A DNA stretch of 64,000 nt from Chloranthus sessilifolius (GCA_021018995.1 CM037593.1:7282088-7346087); one strand, 5' to 3'; positions 1 through 12,760 are shown, counted from the first letter of the stretch. A program made the numbers and translations. Notes: generated by a model not told the origin, from the sequence alone.

Positions 1-105
1 AAGTTTCGCAGAGGAGGCCATGGAAGGTTCTGGAGAGTAAACGCTAGAGAGCAGATCTCTCATTCTCTTCGCCTTGTCGTCTAAAGGAACACCATCTACC
101 GCCAT
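1..105 (-). CDS. VPS51: VPS51 homologue, first exon (5' end only)
   Basis: Read on the minus strand from an ATG at 105-103, this frame stays open for 35 codons to the window edge. It begins MAVDGVPLDDKAKRMRDLL and continues with SSVYSPEPS. I recognise this as the N-terminus of plant VPS51 (UNHINGED in Arabidopsis), whose family starts with a near-identical VPLDDKAKRMRDLLSS(F/V)YS segment. VPS51 is a coiled-coil subunit of the GARP/EARP tethering complexes, which act in retrograde vesicle transport to the trans-Golgi network. The start has a good context (A at -3, G at +4), and a pyrimidine/purine-rich leader lies just upstream (CT run at 117-132 on the plus strand). The rest of the gene lies left of the window, so integrity cannot be judged. 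Confidence 0.85.
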   Translation of the reverse strand, partial: MAVDGVPLDDKAKRMRDLLSSVYSPEPSMASSAKL

Positions 106-3011
106 TTTTCTCCTTCCTCTCTCTCTCTCTCTACTACACTTTTTCTTTTAATCAGAGGTTCCAGTGGTCTCCCCCTCTGTTGAAGACACTCTAGCCGACG
201 CCTCGTATAAAAGCGAAGAAGGAAATGATATTTTTTAGCCGTTGTAATTGCTCCTGGATTAATTCGGAACTTATGAGGCTTGGGGTTTGTTTGTCATAAA
301 TTTTACCTGCAAAATAAATAGTAGAATGCAGCTGGCAATTACAGTGAACCGAACGAAGGTGCTGTAAAAATTCCTACCGTTGGGCTGTATTATTTTCATT
401 ATGCGCGTATTAAAAGGGCAATACATTGAAACGAACATACCCTCAGTGGTATAATTTTATTTTGGTCATTGGAAATTTGGGAACCCTATACTGTAACTTC
501 TCTCTTTTGGGTAATGTAGCTCTAACACATAATTCATGACTAACGTATCCTACATGTACTTGAATAACATTGCCAACACACACACACACACAAAAGATAG
601 AGAATGAAAATCTAACATTCTTACCTTGTTGTAGGCCTCATGTTTAGTTTTTGATTTGGTGAAAAAAAACCTTTCCCTGGAGGGATATATTGGATGATTT
701 GGATTTTCTTCCTAGGTTGCCAAACCGATTATCAACTCCAACTATGAAGTGAGATTTGTTTGTATAGCAGTTAAGTGCTATCTAGAAATAAACTCATTAT
801 TTGACGCTACTATTAACTCACCAAGTTTTTCAGGAGTATGGGCTGCATATCCATGAAAGGGTATTCTACAAATAGAATTCTCTGTGGCCCCAAAATCTGA
901 GATCCCTAAGCATGAAAGATGAGTTTTTCATTCCTGCTTTTTCAAACGACTACGGCCCTTTATCTTATATTGTGTAGTCCGAGACTAAGCATCTCTACTG
1001 CATGTGTCATAACTCATGACTAGAATACTAGTATTTCCTCGCAAGCTGGATAATACAAGTTTAACATTCACGCATTGTCCATAAAGAATGCAATCCAATC
1101 CCTTCATGTAGCTTTACTGCATATCTCTGCAAATTGATATCTGAATTTCACATAAGTTCTATTAATTTCACCTCCTGATACCTTGTCCCTCACAGGGGAA
1201 ATTCATTGTCATCAGTTCATTTGTATTGTTCTTCCATAGGTTCGCATCTCCCAACTCACTTAGCAACTGCTTGATCATCCTCGATCGGCATGTAATAGTG
1301 ACTACAGTGTTTCTCTTCACTCCCATAACTACTTTGCTAGTATTAACTGCTACTTTCTTGTCCAGTGATGAGGTTTGTATTGACAAATTGAAAAAAGTTC
1401 TGAAAAATCAATTGCTGACTTTTCTATCATAATTGCAAGTACCCAAACTTGTGATGAAGTGATATAGTGGATGATCGGAATCGGATAGACTGCATAAGTT
1501 GTCTTCCTAGGTGGGTGGTTCATCTAAAAACCTATTAATTGTTGGATTTTTGCATGGTGTTTCGACAATTTTACATGGATGTTTATATGTGCATATTTAT
1601 TTGTTGCTATTATTTGCATTGATGTATGTACATTACTAGAGCATAATTGACGAGATTAGATTTTGTTGTGAGAGCGTAGCTTTTACACATCAGCAGGTTG
1701 GTCTGGTATTGACATGATATAGAGCAACTCTTACTGTTAGAGACCGTGTAAGGATGAGACTAAACATGATGAGGTGTATATGATGCCTTGATTAGACGTC
1801 TGATCAAGATGAGATCTTTGGGATATCAACTTAGGCAACCTCAATTGTGTTGAGTGGGATCGACATATGAGGATGACCTATGGGCCTCTTTAGGTGAGCT
1901 AGGTCCAAGTCCGACTGTCTAGGATAGCCGCCTCAGTTGATTGAGAGTGGCTGAGTAGCATGTGCAATGTGATCTCTGATGGTTGATTGAGAGTGGCTGA
2001 GTAGCATGTGCAATGTGATCTCTGATGGTTTCCTAGTTCGTTCCACACTATGACGGGTGACATATGTTGGCAAAAATAGGGAGGAAATAAAATAAAAGCA
2101 AGAAAACAGAATTCAATCCAAGCCACAAGTAATTTTTCTGCCTTTAAACCAATATCTTCTCCCACTGCTTCGAATTAGTGAGAACCAGCAAGTTATTGAC
2201 AAACTGGTTCTAGTAAAATACAAACTGGAATTTTATTCTTGTGAGTGAATCTGTGCACACTTTTCTGAACAACAAGGTATAAGAGCCCTTATATAGAACT
2301 TGTAATTGCAGAGGATAATAAAGACAATGTAATTCAGATTTTGTAGTAGTTTTAAGTGTTAAAAGTAGGCGCAGAAGGTGTTAAGACACCCTTCAAACAT
2401 GGACAATCACTGAAGCCCAATAGTTATGGCTATAGATAAAATTGTATAGGCAAAGGTTGCATAAGTAACCATTCAGTGAAAGGGTAGAAATAGTTATATA
2501 TAGCATTTAACTGAGTGATTACAATGTTAGTAAAATGATTGCATAATTTAAAAATAATCAAATAATTTCTTTTAAAAATATTATATTAACACACCACGCC
2601 ACATGCATGTGCACGAGTCCAGCCCGACTCGACATGCAAGCATATGCATGCAGTTGTGCATAAGGATGTTACCATGAACATAGGGGTGGAGAAGTATACG
2701 CATGAATGACACCAAATTTCCCTTTATTATATCCCAATTCCTAACGTTATGCTGTAAAAGCAACTTTTCAAACTTTATCCCAACCGATATGTGGGACAAG
2801 TGGAAAGTCTAAAAACCTTCTAAAATATTAATACTTTAGGAACTTCAACATTTATAATGACTCATCTAACTCGAGTTTGAGATCACTATCCTATCAGTGA
2901 TTTGATTATTTCAAATCCTTTCCCATGCGATGAGGCTCTGTCTAGAAGGAAACTCTTGAGTCCTTTGAACCCTTTGCTTTATTTTGAGGATCAGAGTTGG
3001 TCATAATACAG
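106..3011. other. upstream region of VPS51, no gene recognised
   Basis: This 2.9-kb stretch would hold the VPS51 promoter near its left end. I see AT-rich sequence, a short CA run near 577-592, a 46-bp tandem duplication at 1937-2028 and scattered short frames without a recognisable domain. The part from about 2050 to 2310 resembles an old antisense LTR, but I could not define its ends. No exon of SSADH was recognised here. Confidence 0.5.
1937..2028. repeat. 46-bp tandem duplication
   Basis: The unit starting TTGATTGAGAGTGGCTGAGT occurs twice head to tail, at 1937-1982 and 1983-2028, with essentially no differences. The identity suggests a recent duplication. Confidence 0.9.
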
Positions 3012-3018
3012 ACAAAAC

Positions 3019-3271
3019 TGTAATTTAGGGTTAGGGTTTAGTAAAAGGTAGGAGGAAGGAGAACTGAGAGAGGGAGAGAAAAGTAGAGAGATATTAGGGT
3101 TGAGTCAATATGACTCAAATCTCAATGCAAAATACTATTTATATCATTTTAGCATGTTCACATATTACATGGTTCCCGAGTTAAGTGATTGTGCAACTTA
3201 AAATCCACTTAATTACACACACCCAAAGTTACTTATTACACACCCATACAATAGAAATAACATTACCACCA
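3019..3271 (-). repeat. 3' LTR of Copia A
   Basis: The sequence matches the right LTR along its length, including TAGGGTTAGGGTTTAGTAAA near one end and ACACCCATACAATAGAAATA near the other. It lies directly beside the polypurine tract, so it is the 3' LTR in the minus-strand reading. Confidence 0.85.
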
Positions 3272-3278
3272 CTCCCCC

Positions 3279-6200
3279 TCAAGTTGGAGTATAGATGTCG
3301 ATTATACCCAACTTGAAGGAGATGTCATAAAATCTCTTGCCACCAACACCTTTAGTCAAGATGTCGGCAAGTTGATCCTCAGTTCTAACTTGAGGAATAC
3401 TGATTTCTTTTGTCCTTTCATGAAATACATGATTTTTTGCAATATGATGGGCGGCTTCATTGTCACCATACAAGATAATTGGAGAGGATACAATAATTCC
3501 CAAGTCCGACAAGATGAATTTAAGCCACATACCTTCTCTCGCACCTTGGGACATGGCGCGGTACTCCCCCTCGGCACTGGAGTTTGATACTTGTTGCTTC
3601 TTAAATTTTCATTTGACCAAATTACCCCCCAAAAAGGTGCAGTATCTGGTAGTCGATCTCCTATCATCCAGAGACCCTGCCCAATCGGCATCAGTAAATA
3701 TCTCTACATCCAAATGACCATGATTTTTATAGAGAAGCCCTTTGCCAGGACTTCCTTTCAAATACCTCAGGATCCTATGACCAACCTCTAAATGTACTAT
3801 CCTTGGCGAGTGAATATATTTACTCACTACGCTTACTGCATAAGCAATGTCTAAACGGGTCGTGATTAGATAGATTAGTTTACCAACTAATCTCTGATAG
3901 GTACGTGGATCTTTGAGATGATCACCTTTTTCACCATTTAATCAGTGATTTTGTTCAATAGGGGTCATAGTAGGCCTACACCCCAAAAATCCCGTATCAT
4001 GAAGGAGGTCTATGGTATACTTTTGTGTCCTTCTTAGATCTCGCCACTTTAATGCCTAGAAAATATTTCAAGTTTCCCAAGACTTTAATTTCAAACACTT
4101 TGCTCAAATACTCCTTTAGTTTAAGAATCTCATGACTATCATCTCCAGTAATGATGATATCATCAACATAGACTAGTATAGCAGTCATCTTGATTTCCCT
4201 TTTTACAAATAGAGTATGATTATAGTGACTTCTTCGGTACCCGAATCTCATAATAGCATCACTAAAATTTTGAAAGCAAACCCTTAGGGATTGTTTTAAT
4301 CCATAGATAGATTTCTTCAATCTACACTCTTTTTCCTTCTCCCCTTGTTTTACAAATCTAAGAGGAAGGTCCATGTAGACTTCTTCCTAGAGATCACCAT
4401 GAAGAAATACATTCTTCACTTCAAGTTGAGAGAGTGGCCAGTCTTTGTGGGCAGTCAGCGATAACAATACCCTAATTGTGTTGGACTTGGCTACAGGTGC
4501 AAATGTGTCATGATAATCAACTCATTGTGTTTGAGTGTTTCCCTTTGCTACAAGCCTTGCTTTATATCTTTCGACAGTATCATCAGGTCTATACTTAACT
4601 GTATACACCCATTTGCAACCAACAACTCTCTTTCCTTTTGGGAGTTCAACAATTTCCCATGTTTGATTCTGTTCCAGAGCATTCATCTCCTGAATCATAG
4701 CCTCATTCCATTTTGGCTGCGATAAGACATCATAAACAGTAGAACGAAGGGTGATAGAATCAAGAGAACAAATAAAATCATAATGAGATGATGAGAGATT
4801 GTGATATGACACATACTTACTGATGAGATGACGAGTACACGATCTAGGCAATTTTCTGTGAGCAATGGGTAGATGAAGATTAGAAACAAGAGAACCCTCT
4901 TCGGGTAACGGATCCTAGTCGGTATTCTGAGAAGGTGACTCGTCTACATTGTCAGGCGCATGACTTCAACAATACTTTTCTTGTTCCTTCGCACATACAT
5001 CTTCCCCTTTCCATATTTATCAAAGGTGGGTTGTTCGCCTTGCTGTGGCTTAACAACTTCATCATCCACTTCTTCACAATCTTCACCATCTCCCATAGGT
5101 AAAACTTTAAATATCTCAGAGTGCTCTTCATCTTTAAGTTGTTTCTCTTCCTGAAGAGGACTCAGAGGACTAGAAAAAGGAGTGCCCTCAAAGAATGTGA
5201 CATCCATGGTGACTATCACACGACGAGTGAGAGGGTCAAAGCACTTGTATCCTTTCTGAGAAGAGGGATATCCAATAAAAATACACTTGGTAGCCTTCGG
5301 AAATACAAGTTGAAAGGGAGAATGTCCTTCCAGAATAGGCGTAGGTATTCGATTGCTGAGGTAGGTAACGGTGAGGACGACTTCACCCCAGAGATGTTTA
5401 GGAACCTTCATATCAAACAAGAATGATCGAACAACCTCATGAAGATGCCTATTTTTTCTCTTAGCAACCCCATTCTGTTGGGAGTATAAGGACAAGTAGT
5501 TTGCCACACAATTCCATGAGAGTGAAGATAAGATTGGAGAATGTGAGAGGAGTATTCCCTATCATTATCCGATCGAAAAACTTTTAACATGCCCATGAAA
5601 TTGTGTGCTAACTAGTCTGTGAAACATAGGAAAGATAGAGGCAACTTCATCTTTGGTTTGCATAAGAAAGAGCATAGTGAGTCTAGTATAGTCATCAATA
5701 AAAGTAATAGGGGAAGGCCCCCACACATCAGAGTGAATAACTTCAAAAGGAATAACACATTTACTACCACTCAAGGGATAAGAATTGCGAACATGTTTAG
5801 AGAATTGCCAAGTCTCACAATTAAACAAATTACTATCAAATCCATGAAAATTTTCTAGACTTAAAAGTTTCAAACGACTAATATGAGGATGGCCAAAGCG
5901 GGGAGTGCACAATCTTGCTTCATCAACAGAAACCACCATAGCTGCAGGAGGAAATGTACCACCTAAATCTTGAAAGAGGTAGAGTCCCTTTTATTCAGTA
6001 CCATGACCAAAGATCTTCGATTTCAGTTCCTGAAAAACACAATATGAAGGAAAGAATGCCACACTACAATGTAAGGAATTGGTAATTTTACTAACAAATA
6101 ATAGATTCACAGGCATGCTCGAAATTAAAAGAGTAGAGTCAAGAGACAAGGTGCCTAATTGAACACTCCCTTTACCCTTTATAGGATCAAGGATTTGTCA

Positions 6201-6480
6201 GCAATGTGAATATGAATAGAATCAGAAAGGCTAGGCACAGATGAAAATATATCACTCATACTAGACATGTGATCCGTAGCCCCAGAATCGATGATCTATA
6301 GGGATTGCGAGGAGAAGGTCACATGTGCAGACCCATAGGTACCTGACTTAGCTATGGGGGAGGAAGATGCCTGTCCCTGTGTCACCTTCATGAACTGAAC
6401 GCGGCCCTGGAGATCTTGAAGCTCTCTCTGTAAGCTCTGGAAATTAGATGGAAGGGGAGATGGAGTTGAAGCACTAGGGA
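3279..6480 (-). pseudogene. Copia A pol remnant: integrase, RT, RNase H
   Basis: Read leftwards, fragments of one polyprotein follow in Copia order. Around 5939-5565 is GAG-pre-integrase and integrase (HSDVWGPSP, FIDDYTR). Integrase continues at 5596-4944 (FRSDNDREYSS, NRIPTPILEGHSPF). The RT start lies at 4851-4522 (WNEAMIQEMNALEQNQTWEI, GCKWVYTVKYRPD, YKARLVAKG) and the RT core at 4374-3997 with the catalytic YVDD in [13 protein letters not shown]. RNase H follows at 3827-3279 (FTDADWAGS, YGDNEAAHHIAKN, QLADILTKGVGG). Frame changes and stops separate the pieces, so no full-length product is possible. The 6296-6526 part looks like the linker between gag and protease. The family is the same general Copia type as element B at 12.5-22.2 kb. 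Confidence 0.88.
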
Positions 6481-6483
6481 TAC

Positions 6484-7367
6484 TGACGGGGAACGCCAAG
6501 TTCTGGAGCCTTGGATTTGGGGCCACAACAGATTATCGGCGTCGGAAGAAGCGTAGAGGAAGCTCGGGTACCGTAGCCTCAGAGGAGAAGCGGATACAAA
6601 CTGCGAGGAGAACAGTGCCGCAGCGATCCATCGCCCGAGCGACCACTTAACCTCGTGTGAGCGAGCCACTTAACCTCGTGCGAACGACCTCGCTCGACCG
6701 ATCCACAACGACGATTTTCGACGAGATTTTACGTGAAACTTTTTTTTTGTGTTTATTTAGTATTAGAACTCTTTTATTGCGAAGTTAATTATTGGTGGCC
6801 TATATATAGAGGCTTGTAAAGACTTTTAATTAGTTGATTGAATATTTTGAATGCTTTTATGCTTGAATATTCTTCGCCTGAGATGGGTTTGGTATGAGGC
6901 CAAGGGAGTGATTCCTAAAAGCCATTGTTATCTTCTCTATCATATTTGCTATCTAAATCTCTGCGTGCTTCTCTAAACCCCAAGCCTAAATTCTTCCTTC
7001 GATTCTGAAACCCTAGATTTCTGAAAGAGATTTCCAAAACCATAAACCGATCTAAAAGCCATAAACCTTTTACAATTCCCTTTTACAATCCAATTTGGAA
7101 TCCGTGAATTTACATCGGACCGAAGACGAGCGCCTAATCCTGGAAAAGCTAGAGTCTTATCTCTAGGCCGATCCCGCCTCGACTCTAAAAGTACTTACGC
7201 ATCGGACTGGACCCTTACTAGATCTCGCGTGATCTACTCATCAAAATTCTGCAAACCCTAAGGTATCTTAAGATAATTTTGCGATTAAACTTGAATTATT
7301 TTATTTAATTTCGGCAAAATCTGCATAAAAATTATATTCCGCATTTTAGGGTTACCGTCCCGCGCCA
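6484..7367 (+). repeat. 5' LTR of Gypsy C
   Basis: It starts TGACGGGGAACGCC and ends CCCGCGCCA, and is followed by the primer-binding site. Its first ~100 bases can be read as a peptide ending DYRRRKKRRGS, the same frame that closes the element's own coding region in the 3' LTR. Confidence 0.88.
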
Positions 7368-7541
7368 GTTTTGGTATCAGAGACCTAGGTTTTCTAGGTT
7401 AGGGCATATTGTGTGACGTTTGAATTGTTGCATTTTATTTCAGTTTTGTTTGTGCACATCTAGTGTTAGATAAAATTCTTCTTCCATTGTGGTTCATGTT
7501 TACATGTCATTTAACACCTGTGTTAGTAAGCTGTGTTCACC

Positions 7542-9014
7542 ATGAGCATGAGCGAGATTGTCGATGCCCTTAGGGACATCAAAGCCCAAATGTGTGCAAT
7601 TAATAATAGGAGCCACCACACACCAAATTCTTGGCAAAGTCTCAACAGTCGTGATGAGACTAGAGTTAGGGGATACCCTCATCATCGTGAACCTGAGTAC
7701 GATCATGCCGAGAGGTTTCTAAAATCTATTCGGAATGAGGTCCCAAATTTTGAGGGTACGACGAACCCTAAAACTTTCATGGAGTGGTTGTCTAGTGTGG
7801 AAGAGTATTTTGATTGGTATGGCGTACCGAATGAGTACAAAGTTAGGTTAGTGAAAACAAAGTTGGAGGGTAATGCCAAATTTTTTTGGACTCGCTTAGA
7901 ACGTCGCACTGAGTCTCTTCAGAATAAAGCCATCTCCACATGGGAGGACATGAAGGTGGAACTTATCGAATAGTATGTTCCTTTCATACACCGTCACCTT
8001 CTACAGAGTTTGAGAACTAAGAAAAATAAGTGCCCTGATTGTCTTAAATGTCAACGGTTCGGACACTTTGCATACCAATGCCCCACAAAATTTTCCACTC
8101 CAAATTTATTGCCTAAAAGAGTGAATCCTAAGGAGCCTAAGAATAGGGAAGTGGAAGAAGTGTACGACCCTCGTATCGTAATGAGTGAAGAGGAGATGGA
8201 AGAAGTTGACGAAAGTCTAGTTTGTGTTGAAACGACCTCTATTTCCCTTGTGAGTAGTGATGTTGCGTCTCCCACACGTGAGTCAACCGAGTCACCCACA
8301 CAAGAATCTACTGAGTTGCATATGCATGATGTGTTGGTGCCTGTAGAACCTGGTATGCACGAGTCCTTGTCGGTGGTCGAGTTGCATGCACATGAGAGTA
8401 TCGACTCCATAGATACACTCACACATCATAGTCTCGAGTTGCATTCCGCTTCACATTCCGAGTCTTGTTGTGAGTCAAGTTTTGAGTTTCATTTTGCATT
8501 GCATGCCAAAATTAAACACAAAATTAATTCAAGCAACAATCACTACAAATTATTTGCTGATACTTCGCCTACCGAGAGTACATGGACCAATGATGAAAGA
8601 GCTTGCCATTTGAGTTCTCGTCATCCGAATCGATATCGCGATCACATTTCATCGGGGATGAATTCCTTCAGGTTCGGGAGAGTTGATGAGAAACTTCAAA
8701 AATATTTGGTAGAGTGGGTTGGTAAGCCGGGTTATTTGGTTCATCAAGGAGAGGTTTACCGTGTGCGTCCCGCTATAATCATCCAAGATGAGGATCATAC
8801 GTCACCAGGAGCTGAGATTGTTTGGGCTAGTTGCAAGGAGTTCCACCGTGCGAGTTCCGATACATTTGATCAGTACCATGTGCGTGTTTTATCGGTGATG
8901 AAACATTTTGAGCAGATGAGAATGACGGGGAACGCCAAGTTCGGGAGCCTTGGATTTGGGGCCACAACAGATTATCGGCGTCGGAAGAAACGTAGAGGAA
9001 GCCCGGTCTGGTAG
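7542..9014 (+). pseudogene. fused gag / chromodomain-type reading frame of Gypsy C
   Basis: From an ATG at 7542 the frame encodes a Retrotrans_gag domain (MSEIVDALRDIKAQ; FMEWLSSVEEYFDWYGVPNE; LEGNAKFFW). It meets a single in-frame TAG at 7971-7973 and then continues in the same frame to 9014. The second part has an intact CCHC zinc knuckle (CLKCQRFGHFAYQC). Next come a Glu-rich stretch, a Ser/Thr/His/Glu low-complexity stretch, a short integrase-tail piece (LHAKIKHKINSSNNHYK) and a chromodomain-like piece (EKLQKYLVEWVGKPGYLV). The last ~30 residues are encoded by the 3' LTR and end in RRRKKRRGSPVW. Protease, RT, RNase H and the integrase core are missing without loss of frame. Element D has the same plan, so the deletion looks inherited rather than local. 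Confidence 0.8.
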
Positions 9015-9790
9015 CCTCGGAGGATAGCGGATACAAATACCTGCGAGAATACATTCCATGACGATCTATTCTTGTGACGACCGCTTAACCTCGTGCGAGC
9101 GACCTCGCTCGATTGAGCCATATCGACGATTTTCGACGGGATTTTACATGAAACTCCTTTTTTGTGTTTATTTAGTATTAGAACTCTTTTATTTCGAAAT
9201 TAATTATTGGTGGCCTATATATAGAGGCTTGTAAAGACTTTTAATTAGTTGATTGAATATTTTGAATGCTTTTATGCTTGAATATTCTTCGCCTGAGATG
9301 GGTTTGGTATGAGGCTAAAAGAGTGATTCCTAAAAGCCATTGTTATCTTCTTTATCATATTTGCTATCTAAATCTCTGCGTGCTTCTCTAAACCCCAAGC
9401 CTAAATTCTTCCTTCGATTCTGAAACCCTAGATTTATGATATAGATTTCCAAAACCATAAACCGATCTAAAAGCCATAAACCTTTTACAAACCCTAATTC
9501 CCTTTTACAATCCAATTTGGAATCCGTGAATTTACATCGGACCGAAGACGAGCGCGTAATCCTGGAAAAGCTAGAGTCTTATCTCTAAGGCCGATCCCGC
9601 CTCGACTCTAAAAGTACTTGCGCATCGGACTGGACCCTTACTGGATCTCGCGTGATCTACTCATCAAAATTCTGCAAACCCTAAGGTATCTTAAGATAAT
9701 TTTGCGATTAAACTTGAATTATTTTATTTAATTTCGACAAAATCTGGATAAAAATCATATTCTGCATTTTAGGGTTACCGTCCCACGTCA
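8923..9790 (+). repeat. 3' LTR of Gypsy C
   Basis: This 868-bp sequence is a near-copy of 6484-7367. It is preceded by the purine-rich GAGCAGATGAGAA and followed by the AATAC target repeat. The upstream reading frame runs about 90 bases into it. Confidence 0.88.
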
Positions 9791-9861
9791 AATACTCTGA
9801 CCACTAACTGGATTAGATGTTTCCTCAGTAGAGGACTGGAATGCACAACCTGGGAGGAATT

Positions 9862-10649
9862 TCAGTTTCCCATATAATTCTCAACATCTTTCTCTGGTAT
9901 GACCCTTCTTGCTACAATGAGAACACAATAATTTCTCTCTTTCTTCACGTGAGAGGCCCCTACGACCTCCACGACCATCACCTCTACCCCCAGATTTGCC
10001 TCCATCATGACTGAAAGAAGTGAATGATGGCAGGGCAAGTCTCTCAGATACATCATCACTAGGAATCTACATAAATTATTGCATGTTCTCCTCATGCTGA
10101 AGGAGGGCATACACGGTACCAAGTTGAGGACACTCCTCTCTTCCTAGAATGTTTGATTTAACACTCATATTTAGGTTGAACCCCTTTTAGGAAGTCAAAC
10201 ACTCTACTCCTTTCAGTATTTTTAATAGCCTTGTTGGCACACGAGCTGCATAGTTCTTCTTGATACTGGGCTAGTTCATCCCACAAACTCCTCATTTGAG
10301 TGTAATACTCTCCAATAGTCTTCTGACCTTGCTTCATGGTGTTAAATCTGTCACTAACTTGAAACATTTTTGCGAGGTTTTGTTTCTATGAGAACGCATC
10401 CCTCACAGCCTCCCATAATTGTTTGACATCACTGACATACATAAAAGAATCACTAATGTCTGATTGCATTGAGTGTAGCAGCCATGTTATGATAATTAGA
10501 TTGTCACTTTCCCAATCAACATACTTAGGATCATCTTCTTTGGGTTTTGGGATAGTCCCGTAAATATAATCAAATTTTTTCTTCATCCCTAAGTACATAG
10601 CAGCAGACCATGACCACAAAAGATAATTGGTCTCATTCAATTTTTTCAT
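9862..10649 (-). pseudogene. Copia A gag (UBN2-type) remnant
   Basis: On the minus strand 10649-10386 encodes MKKLNETNYLLWSWSAAMYL and continues to DVKQLWEAVRDAFS. Then 10367-10158 encodes FNTMKQGQKTIGEYYTQMRS and continues to LWDEL and RSRVFDFLKGV. This is the usual Copia gag layout (Retrotran_gag_2/UBN2). Near 9935-9880, in another frame, a CX2CX4HX4C knuckle CSHCSKKGHTRERC is readable. Frameshifts separate the parts. Downstream, the gag-pol continuation is cut by the Gypsy C insertion at 9790. Confidence 0.82.
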
Positions 10650-11428
10650 AGTAATTTGTAAGTTATGAAGATATCTCCTCCAACAATCCCGGATTTATTC
10701 TCGTCCATGATTAAGAGATGCGGAGATCAAAACAATTCAAACAATAGAAGATCCACATCTTCCAAACTGGGAGAATGCCTACACAGCCCACTGATTAATC
10801 CCAAAACAACATTCAAAAAATGCTGGACAATAATTTTCTTAACAACAAAAAAATCAATAAAACAGGCGAACGTAGCCTATAACAGCCACTAAAATATCCA
10901 TAACTTCTTCAAATGAACTCCGAATTCAATGAAACTTAAACGATCAGTTTGCAAATGAAATGTGCTTTCAAACAAGCCATACCTTGCCTGACGAAGAGAC
11001 AATCAACAATCGAACAAAGAGGTTTTATGTGGCCGGGCGGTAAAGAAGGATTCACGAGAATCAATTAAACACCAAAATAGATCCAAAATCGAAAAAAGAG
11101 TACACCATCAATCTTGTATGGTGATTTCAGTCCAACTTGGTCAAATCCTGAGCTTCCTTAAACCTTCACGGATCTCAGGGATTCAAAAAACCGAAAATAC
11201 ACTTTTCTTTAGAAAACCCTTCGAAACTCTATGTTCTCGGCCTCAAATCACTTCGACCAAGAAGAAGAAAATAGAGGGGAAAAAAACGATCAACACCCAA
11301 AAAAAATTGAGAAAGGAGGTCAACGGGTTGACCTCGCTGATGTCAACATGACGACGTCACGTTGACGTCGGCGATGTTGTGGATGGCTTCAATAGGGCTG
11401 TAAATATTTCTAGGGTTAGAGTTTTGTT

Positions 11429-11700
11429 GGCTCTGATACCAATACAAAATTGTAATTTAGGGTTAGGGTTTAGTAAAAGTTCGGAGGAAGAAGTGAGAGG
11501 GAGAGAAAAGTAGAGAGATATTAGGGTTGAGTCAATATGACTCAAATCCCATTGCAAAATACTATTTATATCATCTTAGCATGTTCACATATTATATGGT
11601 TCCTGAGTTTAGTGAATTGTACAACTTAAAATTCACTTAACTCCACACACACACTCAAAGTTACTTACTACACACCCATACAATAGAAATAACATCACCA
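11429..11700 (-). repeat. 5' LTR and primer-binding site of Copia A
   Basis: The LTR (11451-11700) matches 3019-3271. The adjoining GGCTCTGATACCA at 11429-11441 is the reverse complement of TGGTATCAGAGCC, the site that pairs with the 3' end of initiator methionine tRNA. Confidence 0.85.
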
Positions 11701-11705
11701 ACAAA

Positions 11706-12189
11706 TACTTTAATTTTCAATGTTAAGGTCATGATGATGTGGCTAGGTTACAAGGATTTAAGGAAAGCAGCCAGTTGTTGCCAACTGGCATAGTGCAAGG
11801 GGAAATTTCCGAGTATTACATATAATGAGGAGGTCCCTGTGCGCTTACTTTACTTAAAAGCCCTAGCATATTGATTATCATGTTTTGATAGAATATTTTA
11901 AAAGCAGTTTTCTTAGGAAAATGTACATTAACGTATCTAAATTTTTTGTAAAATAGAAATTTGTGCAAAAAGATCATCTTTTCTGGATAAGTGAATGAGT
12001 GGACGTAAGGGTTACGTGTGCCTCCCGAGTTTAGTTTTTATACCAATTTAGTGCACATTTGATCATGTGTGAATCATGTGGCGACTCTAGGGAAGACTAT
12101 ATGTGAAGTCTAGAATAAACCTGCGCCACTTAGATGGAGACTTAGTGCAGTAATTCTCCCTCAAGTAGGTGAGAAATCCTGAAGGTCTC
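11706..12189. other. spacer between Copia A and the 370-bp repeat array
   Basis: No gene, exon or clear element boundary is visible in this AT-rich stretch. It includes leader-like sequence with GGGGAAATTTCC at 11799-11810 and nothing I can assign. Confidence 0.4.
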
Positions 12190-12531
12190 ACGCAGGGGCG
12201 AGGGTAGGATTTTCTTCCAAAGAGGGCAAAAAATGGTCAACACACACAAATAGAGCCCATGACTGCCAGATTTGCGCCACGTGTTGCCCATTTTGTATGC
12301 GTTCAAGTGGTTCAACTTGTAGCATATTATTGGAATGTCTCAAGCAAAGAATCAGAACTATGAGATTATTGCAACCATCTGATTTATGCATTTTAATTTG
12401 GACCTTAAAAATATGCTACAACTGTCTGTATTATACTCATGGATCAGATGGTTTAAATTGTCTTATGGATGTGATTTTTGTCCCAAGGTAGCTCCCAATT
12501 GAGGCTACCACTTTGATGACATGGATCCTGT
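12190..12531. repeat. copy 1 of a ~370-bp repeat (partial)
   Basis: The part from about 12290 (AAGTGGTTCAACTTGTAGCA) to AAGGTAGCTCCCAATTGAGG and ATGGATCCTG at 12530 matches 22390-22620 base by base with moderate divergence. Copia B inserted at its right end, and copies 2 and 3 lie on the far side of that element. Confidence 0.75.
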
Positions 12532-12700
12532 TGGTGTGCCCATAGTATTAAGTCCTAAGTTGGGGTGTGTGTGTGTGTTACTCTATACAAGTGTGGGTAT
12601 GTTTAGATAGTATGGGGGTATCAATTACAACTTTTAAGTGATATAAATATCAATAATATATGGGTACGAGTGATCTAACTCATAACCCCAGTTTTCTCCA

Positions 12701-12737
<37 letters not shown>

Positions 12738-12760
12738 TCTTCTTCAACCTAAACCTAACC

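Larger units (their letters stand above)
6484..9790 (+). mobile_element. non-autonomous Gypsy LTR element C, nested in Copia A
   Basis: LTRs of 884 bp (6484-7367) and 868 bp (8923-9790) begin TGACGGGGAACGCCAAGTTC and end CCGTCCC(G/A)CG(C/T)CA. The flanks are GATAC (6479-6483) and AATAC (9791-9795), a 5-bp target duplication with one mismatch. A Met-type primer-binding site, TGGTATCAGAGACC, follows the 5' LTR at 7372. The internal region is only about 1.55 kb and holds gag plus chromodomain-like coding sequence. Protease, RT, RNase H and the integrase core are absent. It must have depended on enzymes supplied in trans. It interrupts the Copia A gag region, so it is younger than Copia A. Confidence 0.9.
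3019..11700 (-). mobile_element. Ty1-copia retrotransposon A (degenerate, interrupted)
   Basis: Two direct repeats of about 250 bp bound the element (3019-3271 and 11451-11700). Next to the right LTR is the plus-strand sequence GGCTCTGATACCA (11429-11441), the complement of an initiator-Met tRNA primer-binding site. So the right LTR is the 5' LTR and the element reads leftwards. A polypurine tract (AGTTGAGGGGGAGT type, plus-strand CTCCCCCTC at 3273-3281) abuts the left LTR. Inside, in Copia order on the minus strand, are gag, integrase, RT and RNase H, all with stops and frameshifts. A Gypsy element (6484-9790) splits the gag/protease region. A possible 5-bp target duplication ACAAA lies at 3012-3016 and 11701-11705, two bases off the canonical TG/CA end. 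Confidence 0.88.

Noticed and set aside
1168..1432. Overlapping 60-70-codon frames on both strands upstream of VPS51
   Set aside because: No recognisable domain, no supporting splice or context signals, and similar-length frames occur by chance. A resemblance of KQLLSELG to Copia RNase H is too short to use.
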